Source: an uncultured Bacteroidota bacterium (GTDB lineage Bacteria; Bacteroidota; Bacteroidia; Chitinophagales; Chitinophagaceae). Taken from it: 64,000 nucleotides of DNA. Below the pieces are notes generated by a model. The model did not search any database and was not told where the DNA came from. It worked only from the letters and a program-made list of their open reading frames with translations. The stretch lies in NCBI GenBank assembly GCA_903906365.1, contig CAIVKC010000061.1, positions 1-64,000 of the forward strand. Reading direction: 5' to 3'. The translations under genes were made by a program, and so were the position numbers. Numbering within the stretch: position 1 is the first letter of the stretch; the number at the start of each line of letters is the position of its first letter. This document shows, piece after piece, positions 44,368-51,376 of this stretch.

Positions 44368-44879
44368 ATAAAGTGACCAATGGCAAGATTGCCATGATTA
44401 TGCTTTTAAATGCCTGGCTGCTGATTGCATGCGGGTGCGGGCGGGGAAAATCAGAGACAGCGGGAGGCGGGACCGACACGGGTTCAGGCAATACGGTTCT
44501 CATTCAACCTGCTGAACTAATCCCTGCCCTGAGGAAAAAAACCAGCCCTGATCCGATTTGCCAGTACCGCGAGAAAACGGATAATCCCCTCAACGACTGG
44601 TATTTTTCAGTGGCGCTATTTGAAACACCCCGTACTTTTGATTACCTGCTCAAAATGCAGTTTGAAGAAGTTACGGGGCAAGACACCATCCGGCTGCCTA
44701 ATTTCGGTTTTCTGCCACAGCCATCCATCCAGAAAGGTAAGGACAAGTACTCCTGCATCATTGGTTTCATGGATGCAAACCATCAGTTCCGGGAATATAA
44801 ACTGGTGCATGTGGTGGGGGGCAGGGAGCTTAAGTTAACCACCCTTAAACGTTATTCGGTGGCAACCTATACCAAATAA
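44364..44879 (+). CDS. hypothetical lipoprotein
   Basis: A 171-residue protein with a lipoprotein signal (MIMLLNAWLLIACGC, lipobox LIAC) followed by a Gly/Ser-rich linker and a compact domain of about 125 residues rich in aromatic residues (LNDWYFSVALFETPRTFDYL). No family is recognised. Its ATG overlaps the exonuclease stop (ATGA), so the two are translationally coupled although their functions are not obviously related. Confidence 0.75.
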   Translation: MNKVTNGKIAMIMLLNAWLLIACGCGRGKSETAGGGTDTGSGNTVLIQPAELIPALRKKTSPDPICQYREKTDNPLNDWYFSVALFETPRTFDYLLKMQFEEVTGQDTIRLPNFGFLPQPSIQKGKDKYSCIIGFMDANHQFREYKLVHVVGGRELKLTTLKRYSVATYTK

Positions 44880-44924
44880 GAGCTGCCAGGTCCGGTTGAA
44901 TTTCTTTTCATCAAATAAGTAATT

Positions 44925-45656
44925 ATGCAACCTGAGGTTACGTCCTGGTTCAGTCCCAGCCTGCAAAAGGAAATGCCGGTGGCAGTGTATGGCTATTATG
45001 GATTTGCCCTGCTGATGATTCCTACCGCAGCCGCCGATTAACTGGAATACGGCCGGTTCGGCCTGATTGATTGCATTGCCCCCTTTATTGAACAGGGTAA
45101 GGTAAAAGTATTTTCCATCAACAGTATCAATAATGAAAGCTGGATGAATAATGAGATGGAGCCAAGACACAAGGCCATCCGCCATCAACAGTTCAATGAT
45201 TATGTATTCAATGAGGTCGTTCCTTTTATCAGGAGCCAGACCAGTCCGGAAACCCCCGTTATTACCTGCGGCGCCTCCTTTGGAGCGCTCCACAGTGCCA
45301 ATCTTTTCTTCAAAAGGCCGGAGCTGATCAGCGGCTGTATTGCCATGAGCGGGGTATATGATCTCACAGAATACACCAAGGGCTATTTCGACCAGGATGT
45401 CTATTACAACAGTCCCATGCATTACCTTCCCAATCTGAGCGATCCTACTATTTTACAGCAAATAGGCAGTTCCGGACATATCCACCTGGTCACAGGCAGC
45501 GGTGAATATGAGGATCCCCAAGCCAACCGGCGCTTTGCCGGTGTATTACAGGAAAAGGGCATTCCCTATGAACTGGATATCTGGGGGACCGATATTCGAC
45601 ACGACTGGCCTACCTGGCGCCGCATGTTGCCCCATTACCTGGGCACTCGTTTTTAA
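44925..45656 (+). pseudogene. esterase-family (PF00756-like) gene interrupted by in-frame TAA
   Basis: One frame runs from ATG 44925 to TAA 45654-45656 and reads as a single alpha/beta-hydrolase esterase, except for TAA at 45039-45041 after 38 codons. The reading on either side (MIPTAAAD, stop, LEYGRFGLIDCIAPFIEQG) is continuous with the family, where a tyrosine is expected at the stop. The rest is intact: CGASFGALHSANLFF holds the nucleophile serine in a GxSxG motif, and DIRHDWPTWRRMLPHYL holds the catalytic histidine. A product restarting at ATG 45144 would have 170 residues and lack the first strands. A single base change would restore the gene, so this may be a recent mutation, a base error or a readthrough site. 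Confidence 0.75.
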
Positions 45657-45666
45657 ATGGCTGCGG

Positions 45667-46332
45667 TCATCCCGGGGTGGACGGTTCCTTTAGGTACCTT
45701 CCGAGCAAGGCTAGGAATTGCTTTCTTTCAATCATGACCGCCCCCAGGCTTTCCAGGTGCTCGGTATAGACCTGGCAGTCAATCAGCTGGACCTTCTCAT
45801 CCCGTAAGCGGCTTGCGTAACTGATAAAGGCATATTTGGAGGCATTGGACATGGTACTGAACATGCTTTCACCGAAAAACACCTGACCCATGCGGATGCC
45901 ATACAAACCTCCTACGAGTTCACCCTGGTACCAGGCTTCGGCACTGTGTGCATAGCCGCAGCGGTGCAGTTGGTTATAGGCTGCTTCCACCGCATCTGTA
46001 ATCCAGGTGCCGGGCTGGTCCTTTCGTTTGGTGGTTTTGCACTGGTGGATAACCCTGGCAAAAGCCTGGTTGACTGTGAATTCAAAGGCATTCCTGCGCA
46101 GGAGCTGCTGCATGCTTTTGGAAATCTTTAAATCTTGCGGGAAAAGCACGAAGCGTGGATCCGGGCACCACCAAAGAATATCCTTTCCCTGGTACCAGGG
46201 GAAAATACCGCTTTCATAGGCCAGCAGCAGCCGCTCCATGGAAAGATCCCCGCCAAAGGCCAGCAGGCCGTCGGGTTCAGCCAGGTGTACCGGCGGGAAA
46301 ATCAGTTCATTATCCAGCGCAAATAAAGGCAT
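45667..46332 (-). CDS. aat: leucyl/phenylalanyl-tRNA-protein transferase
   Basis: A 221-residue Aat. LIFPPVHLAEPDGLLAFGGD, AYESGIFPWYQGKDILWWCP, DPRFVLFP, AHSAEAWYQGELVGGLYGI, FFGESMFSTMSNASKYAF and LIDCQVYTEHLESLGAV match the family throughout. It adds Leu or Phe to N-terminal Arg or Lys of proteins and so creates N-degrons. It follows clpS in the same direction, 85 bases apart, linking degron creation and recognition. Confidence 0.96.
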   Translation of the reverse strand: MPLFALDNELIFPPVHLAEPDGLLAFGGDLSMERLLLAYESGIFPWYQGKDILWWCPDPRFVLFPQDLKISKSMQQLLRRNAFEFTVNQAFARVIHQCKTTKRKDQPGTWITDAVEAAYNQLHRCGYAHSAEAWYQGELVGGLYGIRMGQVFFGESMFSTMSNASKYAFISYASRLRDEKVQLIDCQVYTEHLESLGAVMIERKQFLALLGRYLKEPSTPG

Positions 46333-46417
46333 ATTGTGAAATTCGTGATTAGGGCCGGGTGACCCAAAAAATATTTCGGCTATCCGGAGAACCTCCCCGT
46401 TTCAATGGCCGACAGAC

Positions 46418-46732
46418 TCAGTAAGAGGAGGAGGGGACCTCGATGGTGGCACCTATCTGGCGCTCGGTAATGGCATCCCTCATGGGCTTGAGCTCATCAT
46501 AGGAGCCGGTTTTAACCGCGTATTTTCCCTGTGAGTGTATAATCATGGCGCATTGTTCAGCCTGTTCAGGGGTATGCCCGCAAACTGCTACAAGGGTCTC
46601 GATGACCCATTCAAAGGTATTGACTTCATCGTTCCATACAATCAGGTTACAGGGCGCTTCATGGAGAGTGAGGGTATCACTATCCGCCTGCTCTGTTTCG
46701 TAAGGCCGCGTGTGGTTAAACTTCGTGTCCAT
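46418..46732 (-). CDS. clpS: ClpS adaptor of Clp protease
   Basis: A 104-residue ClpS: an unstructured N-terminal tail of about 25 residues, then NLIVWNDEVNTFEWVIETLV (the N-degron pocket with the conserved Asn-Asp) and YAVKTGSYDELKPMRDAI (the ClpA/ClpC-binding face). It delivers N-degron substrates to the Clp protease. It pairs with aat directly downstream. An exact -7 box lies 13 bases before its start codon. Confidence 0.95.
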   Translation of the reverse strand: MDTKFNHTRPYETEQADSDTLTLHEAPCNLIVWNDEVNTFEWVIETLVAVCGHTPEQAEQCAMIIHSQGKYAVKTGSYDELKPMRDAITERQIGATIEVPSSSY

Positions 46733-46745
46733 GTATCCCTTTTTG

Positions 46746-46753
46746 CAAAATTA
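46746..46753 (-). promoter_or_regulatory. -7 promoter box TAATTTTG for clpS-aat
   Basis: An exact TAnnTTTG on the minus strand, 13 bases before the clpS ATG. Confidence 0.5.
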
Positions 46754-47072
46754 CACATTTATGGACGCCTTGCAATAGTGCCCGGGAAGCCTTTTGGAAT
46801 TGGAAGCCTCTATGCTGACGGGCACCGGAGTTGGGGGCGGATCACCGGTCATGGATGGGATTTTATGCCAGGAGGGCACGACTTCTGACTTCCGGGATTA
46901 TTCATTAGTGGTATTTTGGGTCCACTATACAGGTGGTTACCGAGATTTGACCAAAACCCCTTCCGGAAGGGGCTTATTTACAGCTAAAAGCCGGCTGCCA
47001 TACAATTTTTAAAACAGCAGGGGCGTTTCTTTGATGATTCGCCCGTTTTATCTAAATCCAATACCAAACCTC
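46754..47072. other. intergenic stretch with a perfect 16-base palindrome
   Basis: About 320 bases with no convincing gene. CCCCTTCCGGAAGGGG at 46957-46972 is an uninterrupted palindrome flanked by AAAA on the left, so on the minus strand it looks like a terminator stem followed by TTTT, but no minus-strand gene ends there. Confidence 0.5.
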
Positions 47073-47327
47073 ATGAAAAACTCCATCGAAAATACCCAGC
47101 ATTACCTGGCTAAAAAATTCATACAGACTGATAATCAGCTGATCCAGGAAAGTAAGATTGCTTATTTAAAAGTCCAGAGCTGGCAATTTGCGGTTAAAAC
47201 CCCCGAAATTGGCAAGGTTTACCTGACAGAGGCCGCGGCTATGATCAAAAGGTCCTTGCTCTGCTTTGTCCCCAATAGTTTTGTATTGAGCGAGGAAGGG
47301 TATTATTGTTACCCGGTTGAAAATTGA
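47073..47327 (+). CDS. small hypothetical cytoplasmic protein
   Basis: An 84-residue protein starting MKNSIENTQHYLAKKFIQTD. No signal peptide or membrane helix. Two short hydrophobic strands near the end (SLLCFVPNSFVL) suggest a small alpha/beta fold. No family is recognised. It stands alone on the plus strand between minus-strand operons. The start at 47073 was chosen over 47031 because the upstream 14 codons overlap no conserved sequence and the spacing to the previous palindrome is better. Confidence 0.55.
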   Translation: MKNSIENTQHYLAKKFIQTDNQLIQESKIAYLKVQSWQFAVKTPEIGKVYLTEAAAMIKRSLLCFVPNSFVLSEEGYYCYPVEN

Positions 47328-47344
47328 TATAATGTCAGATTGGC

Positions 47345-47378
47345 AAAAAAAACCCGGATAACAAGGTTGCTATCCGGG
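47345..47378 (-). terminator. intrinsic terminator after the GMC dehydrogenase pair
   Basis: CCCGGATA and TATCCGGG form an 8-bp stem with a ten-base loop. On the minus strand it is followed by eight T. It lies about 26 bases beyond the small-subunit stop. Confidence 0.8.
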
Positions 47379-47403
47379 CTCTCCGTGTAGGAGCGGTTAT
47401 TTA

Positions 47404-48069
47404 CTACACTTTATCAAAACTGATGCATTCCTTTAATTCCTTTTCGGTATAGGCCAGATTGTACTGTTTTAGTACATCGGCAGGAACTCCATTCCACTGG
47501 TTGGGTGTGTTTCCCAGATAGCCCACATCTTTGATTCCCATTTCTGTTGTATAAAAGCCACTGGCCGTCAGATTGCGCATCAGGCTGAAAAAAGCCACAC
47601 CCTGCTTCATTTCAGGCTTGGCCTTTTTGGGATAGGCGATTTCATCCACTATTTCCAATTGCTGCTGCTGGCTGCAGTTCTTGAAAGGCTTTTCAAATCG
47701 GGTTAAACACTGGATATCCAGCCAGCGCAGACCGCCACGCATGGGTGTTTGATGCTCGGGCATATCTTTGACGATGAATTCAATGAAATCGGGGACCTTG
47801 GCATCACTTGCACTCCCACTGATCTCGTCTTTTGGAATGATGATATCTGCCAGCAGGGTAATGGTGGCCATCTCTTCGGGTGTAAAAAAGGTCTTTGACA
47901 ATAATTCCTTTTCATACTCCTGTTCTTCTTTCATCCGGTTGATACCAGATAGGGTAGAGGCCGGATTTTCCATGACAGCCTTCTTTTCTTCCCTGTTGCA
48001 GGCCTCAACCAGGACGCCTGCCGATACGGAGCCAAGAATCAGGGCTTTAATGGATTTTCTTCTGTCCAT
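47404..48069 (-). CDS. gluconate 2-dehydrogenase subunit 3-like protein
   Basis: A 221-residue protein beginning MDRRKSIKALILGSVSAGVL then VEACNREEK, which looks like both a twin-arginine-type opening and a lipobox. The body (FFTPEEMATITLLADIIIPK, then SASDAKVPDFIEFIVKDMPE, FFSLMRNLTASGFYTTEMG and GYLGNTPNQWNGVP) is the Gluconate_2-dh3 family. It is the small partner of GMC dehydrogenases, thought to help export and mature the large subunit. The gene follows the GMC gene by 50 bases. ATG 48069 was preferred to 48102. Confidence 0.88.
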   Translation of the reverse strand: MDRRKSIKALILGSVSAGVLVEACNREEKKAVMENPASTLSGINRMKEEQEYEKELLSKTFFTPEEMATITLLADIIIPKDEISGSASDAKVPDFIEFIVKDMPEHQTPMRGGLRWLDIQCLTRFEKPFKNCSQQQQLEIVDEIAYPKKAKPEMKQGVAFFSLMRNLTASGFYTTEMGIKDVGYLGNTPNQWNGVPADVLKQYNLAYTEKELKECISFDKV

Positions 48070-48119
48070 GTAATTGTTTTTTATGCCCGGATTAGCAACC
48101 ATCCCGGCGTATGAATAAA

Positions 48120-49859
48120 TTAAAGATTTTGTTTTTTCATTTGGTCTACGATGTATTCACTGGTGCGCATCGAGAGCGCCAGAATGGTCCAGGTGATATT
48201 TTTGTCAGCCTGGGACACAAAGGGCCCGCCGTCCACACAAAAAAGGTTCTTAACATCATGTGCCTGGCTCCATTTATTGAGGGGAGCACGTCTTGGATCA
48301 TTGCCCATACGTACCGTTCCGGCTTCATGGATGATATTGCCTGGAGCATGAAGGCCATAATTATTATGGGGACCGTCATCTCCGCCCCAGGTGGTTACGG
48401 CACCCATGGAATGGAGTATTTCAGCAAATGTTTCCTTCATATGCTTGGCCTGCTTTATTTCATAATCCGTATAACTGGTATTGAACCGAAGTACAGGAAT
48501 GCCGTATTTATCCACCACGGAAGGGTCTATTTCACAATAACTGTCCTCCCGGGCAATGGCTTCTCCACGGCCTGCCATGCCTACATGGGCCCCAAAGAAA
48601 TATCGGTAATCTTCCTTTAGTGAAGCACCATATCCACCGGCTTCCTTTTGTTTCCCCCGAATCTTGTAATTGCCGTTCAGATTCTCAATATCCCAGTTGA
48701 AACCATAAACAGGCTGGCCAAAACCTCCGCCATATTCAATGTGGTAGCCTCTTGGAAAATCCAGTTTCTTATTATCGAGCCACCAGGGAGTATATACATG
48801 CATGCCGCCTACACCGTCCTCATTATATCTTTTGCGATCAAACAATTCGGGGATAATGCCCCCCATATCAGCACCGGTGGAATCATGCAGGTATTTTCCT
48901 ACCACATTGCTGTTATTGGCCAGTCCGTTGGGATGGCGCTGGGATTTTGAATTGAGTAACAGGCGAGCGCTCTCGCAGGCGCTGGCTGCCAGCACCACGG
49001 TTTTTCCAAAAACCTGGTATTCCTGCAGATCATCCTTATTCACATAGGAAACACCGGTGGCCAGCCCTTCGCTGTTGGTAAGAACTTCCCGGGCCATTGC
49101 ATTTGTCACCAGGTCAATATTACCCGTTTTAAGGGCCGGAATCACCAGGCAGGAGGAAGCGGAGAAATCGCCATAAACCTTGCAGGAACGACCACACTGG
49201 GCGCAAAAAAAGCATTGCCCGCGCTCCTTGTTGATTTGTTTGGTGAGGATGGACAGCCTCGAAGGTATTACTGGGATTCCTATATTGGTCGCTGCCTTCT
49301 TGATGAATAGTTCATGCAAGCGGGGTTTGGGAGGTGGTAAGAAAATACCGTCCGGATCATTGGGCAACCCTTCATTGGTGCCAAAAACACCCAGCATCCT
49401 GTCAATTTTATCATAATAGGGCTTGATGTCTTCATATCCGATGGGCCAGTCATCCCCCAGCCCGTCAATACTCCTTCTTTTGAAATCCTTGGGACCAAAA
49501 CGGAGGGAAATCCTGCCCCAGTGATTGGTTCTTCCACCCAGCATCCGGGCACGCCACCATTCCCATTTGGTATCCCCTACATGGGTGTACGGCTCCCCAT
49601 CAATTTCCCAGCCCCAGTAACAACCGTCAAAATCGCCAAAAGGCCTGAATTTAGTGCTGGCTCCCCTGCGCGGGGACTCCCAGGGATTCTTCAGTTGGTT
49701 GGAATCGGTCTTGGGATCGAACATGGGCCCGGCCTCGATAAGGCAAACTTTCAGGCCAGCATTAGCCAATACATAAGCTGCCATGCCTCCGCCTGCACCG
49801 GAACCTACAATAACTGCATCATACTTTTTAGGTTGTTTTTTGACCTGAAGATCTCCCAT
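48120..49859 (-). CDS. GMC-family oxidoreductase (membrane-type sugar or alcohol dehydrogenase large subunit)
   Basis: A 579-residue flavoprotein. AVIVGSGAGGGMAAYVLANA is the FAD-binding motif, ARMLGGRTNHWGRISLRFGP the GMC signature, and HEAGTVRMGNDPRRAPLN with NLFCVDGGPFVSQADKNITW the C-terminal active-site region. Residues 216-226 read CFFCAQCGRSC, a C-x2-C-x2-C-x3-C pattern (Cys216, 219, 222, 226) in the region where related bacterial dehydrogenases bind an iron-sulfur cluster. With its small subunit it probably oxidises a sugar in the periplasm and passes electrons to the respiratory chain. The substrate is unknown. No signal peptide is visible, so export may depend on the partner. Confidence 0.9.
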   Translation of the reverse strand: MGDLQVKKQPKKYDAVIVGSGAGGGMAAYVLANAGLKVCLIEAGPMFDPKTDSNQLKNPWESPRRGASTKFRPFGDFDGCYWGWEIDGEPYTHVGDTKWEWWRARMLGGRTNHWGRISLRFGPKDFKRRSIDGLGDDWPIGYEDIKPYYDKIDRMLGVFGTNEGLPNDPDGIFLPPPKPRLHELFIKKAATNIGIPVIPSRLSILTKQINKERGQCFFCAQCGRSCKVYGDFSASSCLVIPALKTGNIDLVTNAMAREVLTNSEGLATGVSYVNKDDLQEYQVFGKTVVLAASACESARLLLNSKSQRHPNGLANNSNVVGKYLHDSTGADMGGIIPELFDRKRYNEDGVGGMHVYTPWWLDNKKLDFPRGYHIEYGGGFGQPVYGFNWDIENLNGNYKIRGKQKEAGGYGASLKEDYRYFFGAHVGMAGRGEAIAREDSYCEIDPSVVDKYGIPVLRFNTSYTDYEIKQAKHMKETFAEILHSMGAVTTWGGDDGPHNNYGLHAPGNIIHEAGTVRMGNDPRRAPLNKWSQAHDVKNLFCVDGGPFVSQADKNITWTILALSMRTSEYIVDQMKKQNL

Positions 49860-50281
49860 TATGACAATTTGAAAAATGAAAAAATGAAAAGCTAAATTTA
49901 AAGGATTTGAAGCCTTGGGAGCAAATATTTTTTAAATAATCTAAGGAAATGTGCCAGGTACCTTTAGGACTTGTATTATTTTTTCCATTTCCCTTCATTT
50001 TTGACAGGGTGGAAACGATGGGGACATGACCTGAACAACTGTTTTCCCCGGATGAGTTGCTTTAAAGCCATAAACTGCCGGCGCTGGGGAAGGGGGTGCA
50101 GTTCAGGAGGCCGGGCCGGGACAGCCTTTCCAGAATAAGGTGCCTTTTTTTCTGCATCGGGACATCCACCTATTATAAAATAGCCCCGGATGTTAAGTGT
50201 TTGTTTAAAATTAGTGATTACTTTCGCGCCCGGAAACAATTTTACTCTTTTACCTGTTTACTCCCCCGGAGAGCTAGCATT
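49860..50281. other. intergenic stretch between divergent GMC and desaturase genes
   Basis: About 420 bases. TACTTTCG at 50219-50226 is one mismatch from TAnnTTTG and may serve the desaturase; TAAATTTA on the minus strand near 49892-49899 may serve the GMC gene. No protein-like frame was found. Confidence 0.45.
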
Positions 50282-51040
50282 ATGGTCATTATTTTGGTTT
50301 TTTTTATTGCGCACTGGTATTTGTCCTTATTTTCCCAAACATTCTTCCAGCATCGTTACGCCGCTCACGGCGCTTTTTCCATGAGCCCGCGATGGGAGCG
50401 TTTTTTTTACCTTTTTGCCTATATCACCCAGGGATCTTCCTTTATGAGCCCCCGGGCATACGCCATCATGCACCGGATGCACCATGCCTACACCGATACA
50501 GATAAGGATCCGCATTCTCCATCCTATGATGACAATGTGTTTTCGATGATGTGGCACACCAAAAATATATACACTGATATCCTGCATGGGAAAATACCCA
50601 TAGAGGAGCGCTTCCTGAAAAACGTTCCCAACTGGGTGGCTCTTGAAAAAATAGGACATTTATGGTTTTTACGGCTCTTGTGGGTCTTATTTTATGTTGC
50701 CTTTTACTGGTATTTTGCACCCTCCTACTGGTATTTCCTGCTGCTCCCGGTTCATATCCTGATGGGCCCCATACACGGAGCCATCATTAACTGGTTTGCG
50801 CACAAGTATACCTATGTGAATTTTAAACTAACCAACACTTCTAAGAACCTTTTCCCGGTAGATGTATTCATGCTTGGCGAAGGATATCACAACAACCATC
50901 ACAAGTTTCCCAGCCGGGTCAATTTTGGTTATCGCTGGCATGAAATTGACCCCATCTATCCGGTAATTCTGTTTTTTAACAAAATCGGGATACTTAAAAT
51001 CAATAAACTCTCTCCCCAGGCTGCGACGCAGGAATTTTAA
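50282..51040 (+). CDS. membrane fatty-acid desaturase (acyl-CoA desaturase type)
   Basis: A 252-residue membrane protein with the three histidine boxes of the desaturase superfamily: HRYAAH, HRMHHAY and HNNHH near the end, between hydrophobic segments. A further HGAIINWFAHKY stretch fits the stearoyl-CoA desaturase layout. It would put a double bond into membrane acyl chains using a diiron centre. ATG 50282 starts just before the first helix; the open frame upstream is not conserved. Confidence 0.9.
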   Translation: MVIILVFFIAHWYLSLFSQTFFQHRYAAHGAFSMSPRWERFFYLFAYITQGSSFMSPRAYAIMHRMHHAYTDTDKDPHSPSYDDNVFSMMWHTKNIYTDILHGKIPIEERFLKNVPNWVALEKIGHLWFLRLLWVLFYVAFYWYFAPSYWYFLLLPVHILMGPIHGAIINWFAHKYTYVNFKLTNTSKNLFPVDVFMLGEGYHNNHHKFPSRVNFGYRWHEIDPIYPVILFFNKIGILKINKLSPQAATQEF

Positions 51041-51376
51041 TGTCTTAATGCGTTTCTTTCCTCTTTGTTAGCGGATAGCATTTGTAGTGCACTGATTTTT
51101 TCAGTGTTGAGGTCCTGAATTGCTGGGTGGTCCGGCGGCTGCACTGCAAAATGGCCATCCCGGGCCCTGGCCGGTCACCTAATCCCTTTATTTACCGGCC
51201 TTTCCCCGGGAGGAGAGGAGTCCTGATTTTCCGCGGGCTTTCCCGGGCACTTTATGCAACCATTTACAAAGGAAAGCCATATGCACCTGGCCCCATCCCC
51301 CTGACCTGGCAAACAAAAACCCCCGCCACACGAAGGCGGCAGGGGGGTAAACCATAGACAAATCAGGTTTAAAATA
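51041..51376. other. convergent intergenic stretch with terminator
   Basis: About 335 bases between the desaturase and the large type IX-secreted protein. No gene recognised. The only structured element is the hairpin at 51316-51347. Confidence 0.5.
51316..51347 (-). terminator. intrinsic terminator-like hairpin after the type IX-secreted protein gene
   Basis: CCCCCGCC pairs with GGCGG and GGG across a two-base bulge, with a seven-base loop. On the minus strand the stem is followed by TTTTTG. It begins 30 bases beyond the stop of the gene at 51377. Confidence 0.6.

Noticed and set aside
44835..45422. 195-codon minus-strand open frame opposite the broken esterase
   Set aside because: Considered as the real gene because the plus frame has a stop, but the plus-strand reading has GxSxG and catalytic His motifs and family-like sequence on both sides of the stop; the minus reading has none.
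46794..47012. 72-codon plus-strand open frame
   Set aside because: Glycine-rich low-quality reading that runs across the palindrome at 46957; no conserved features.
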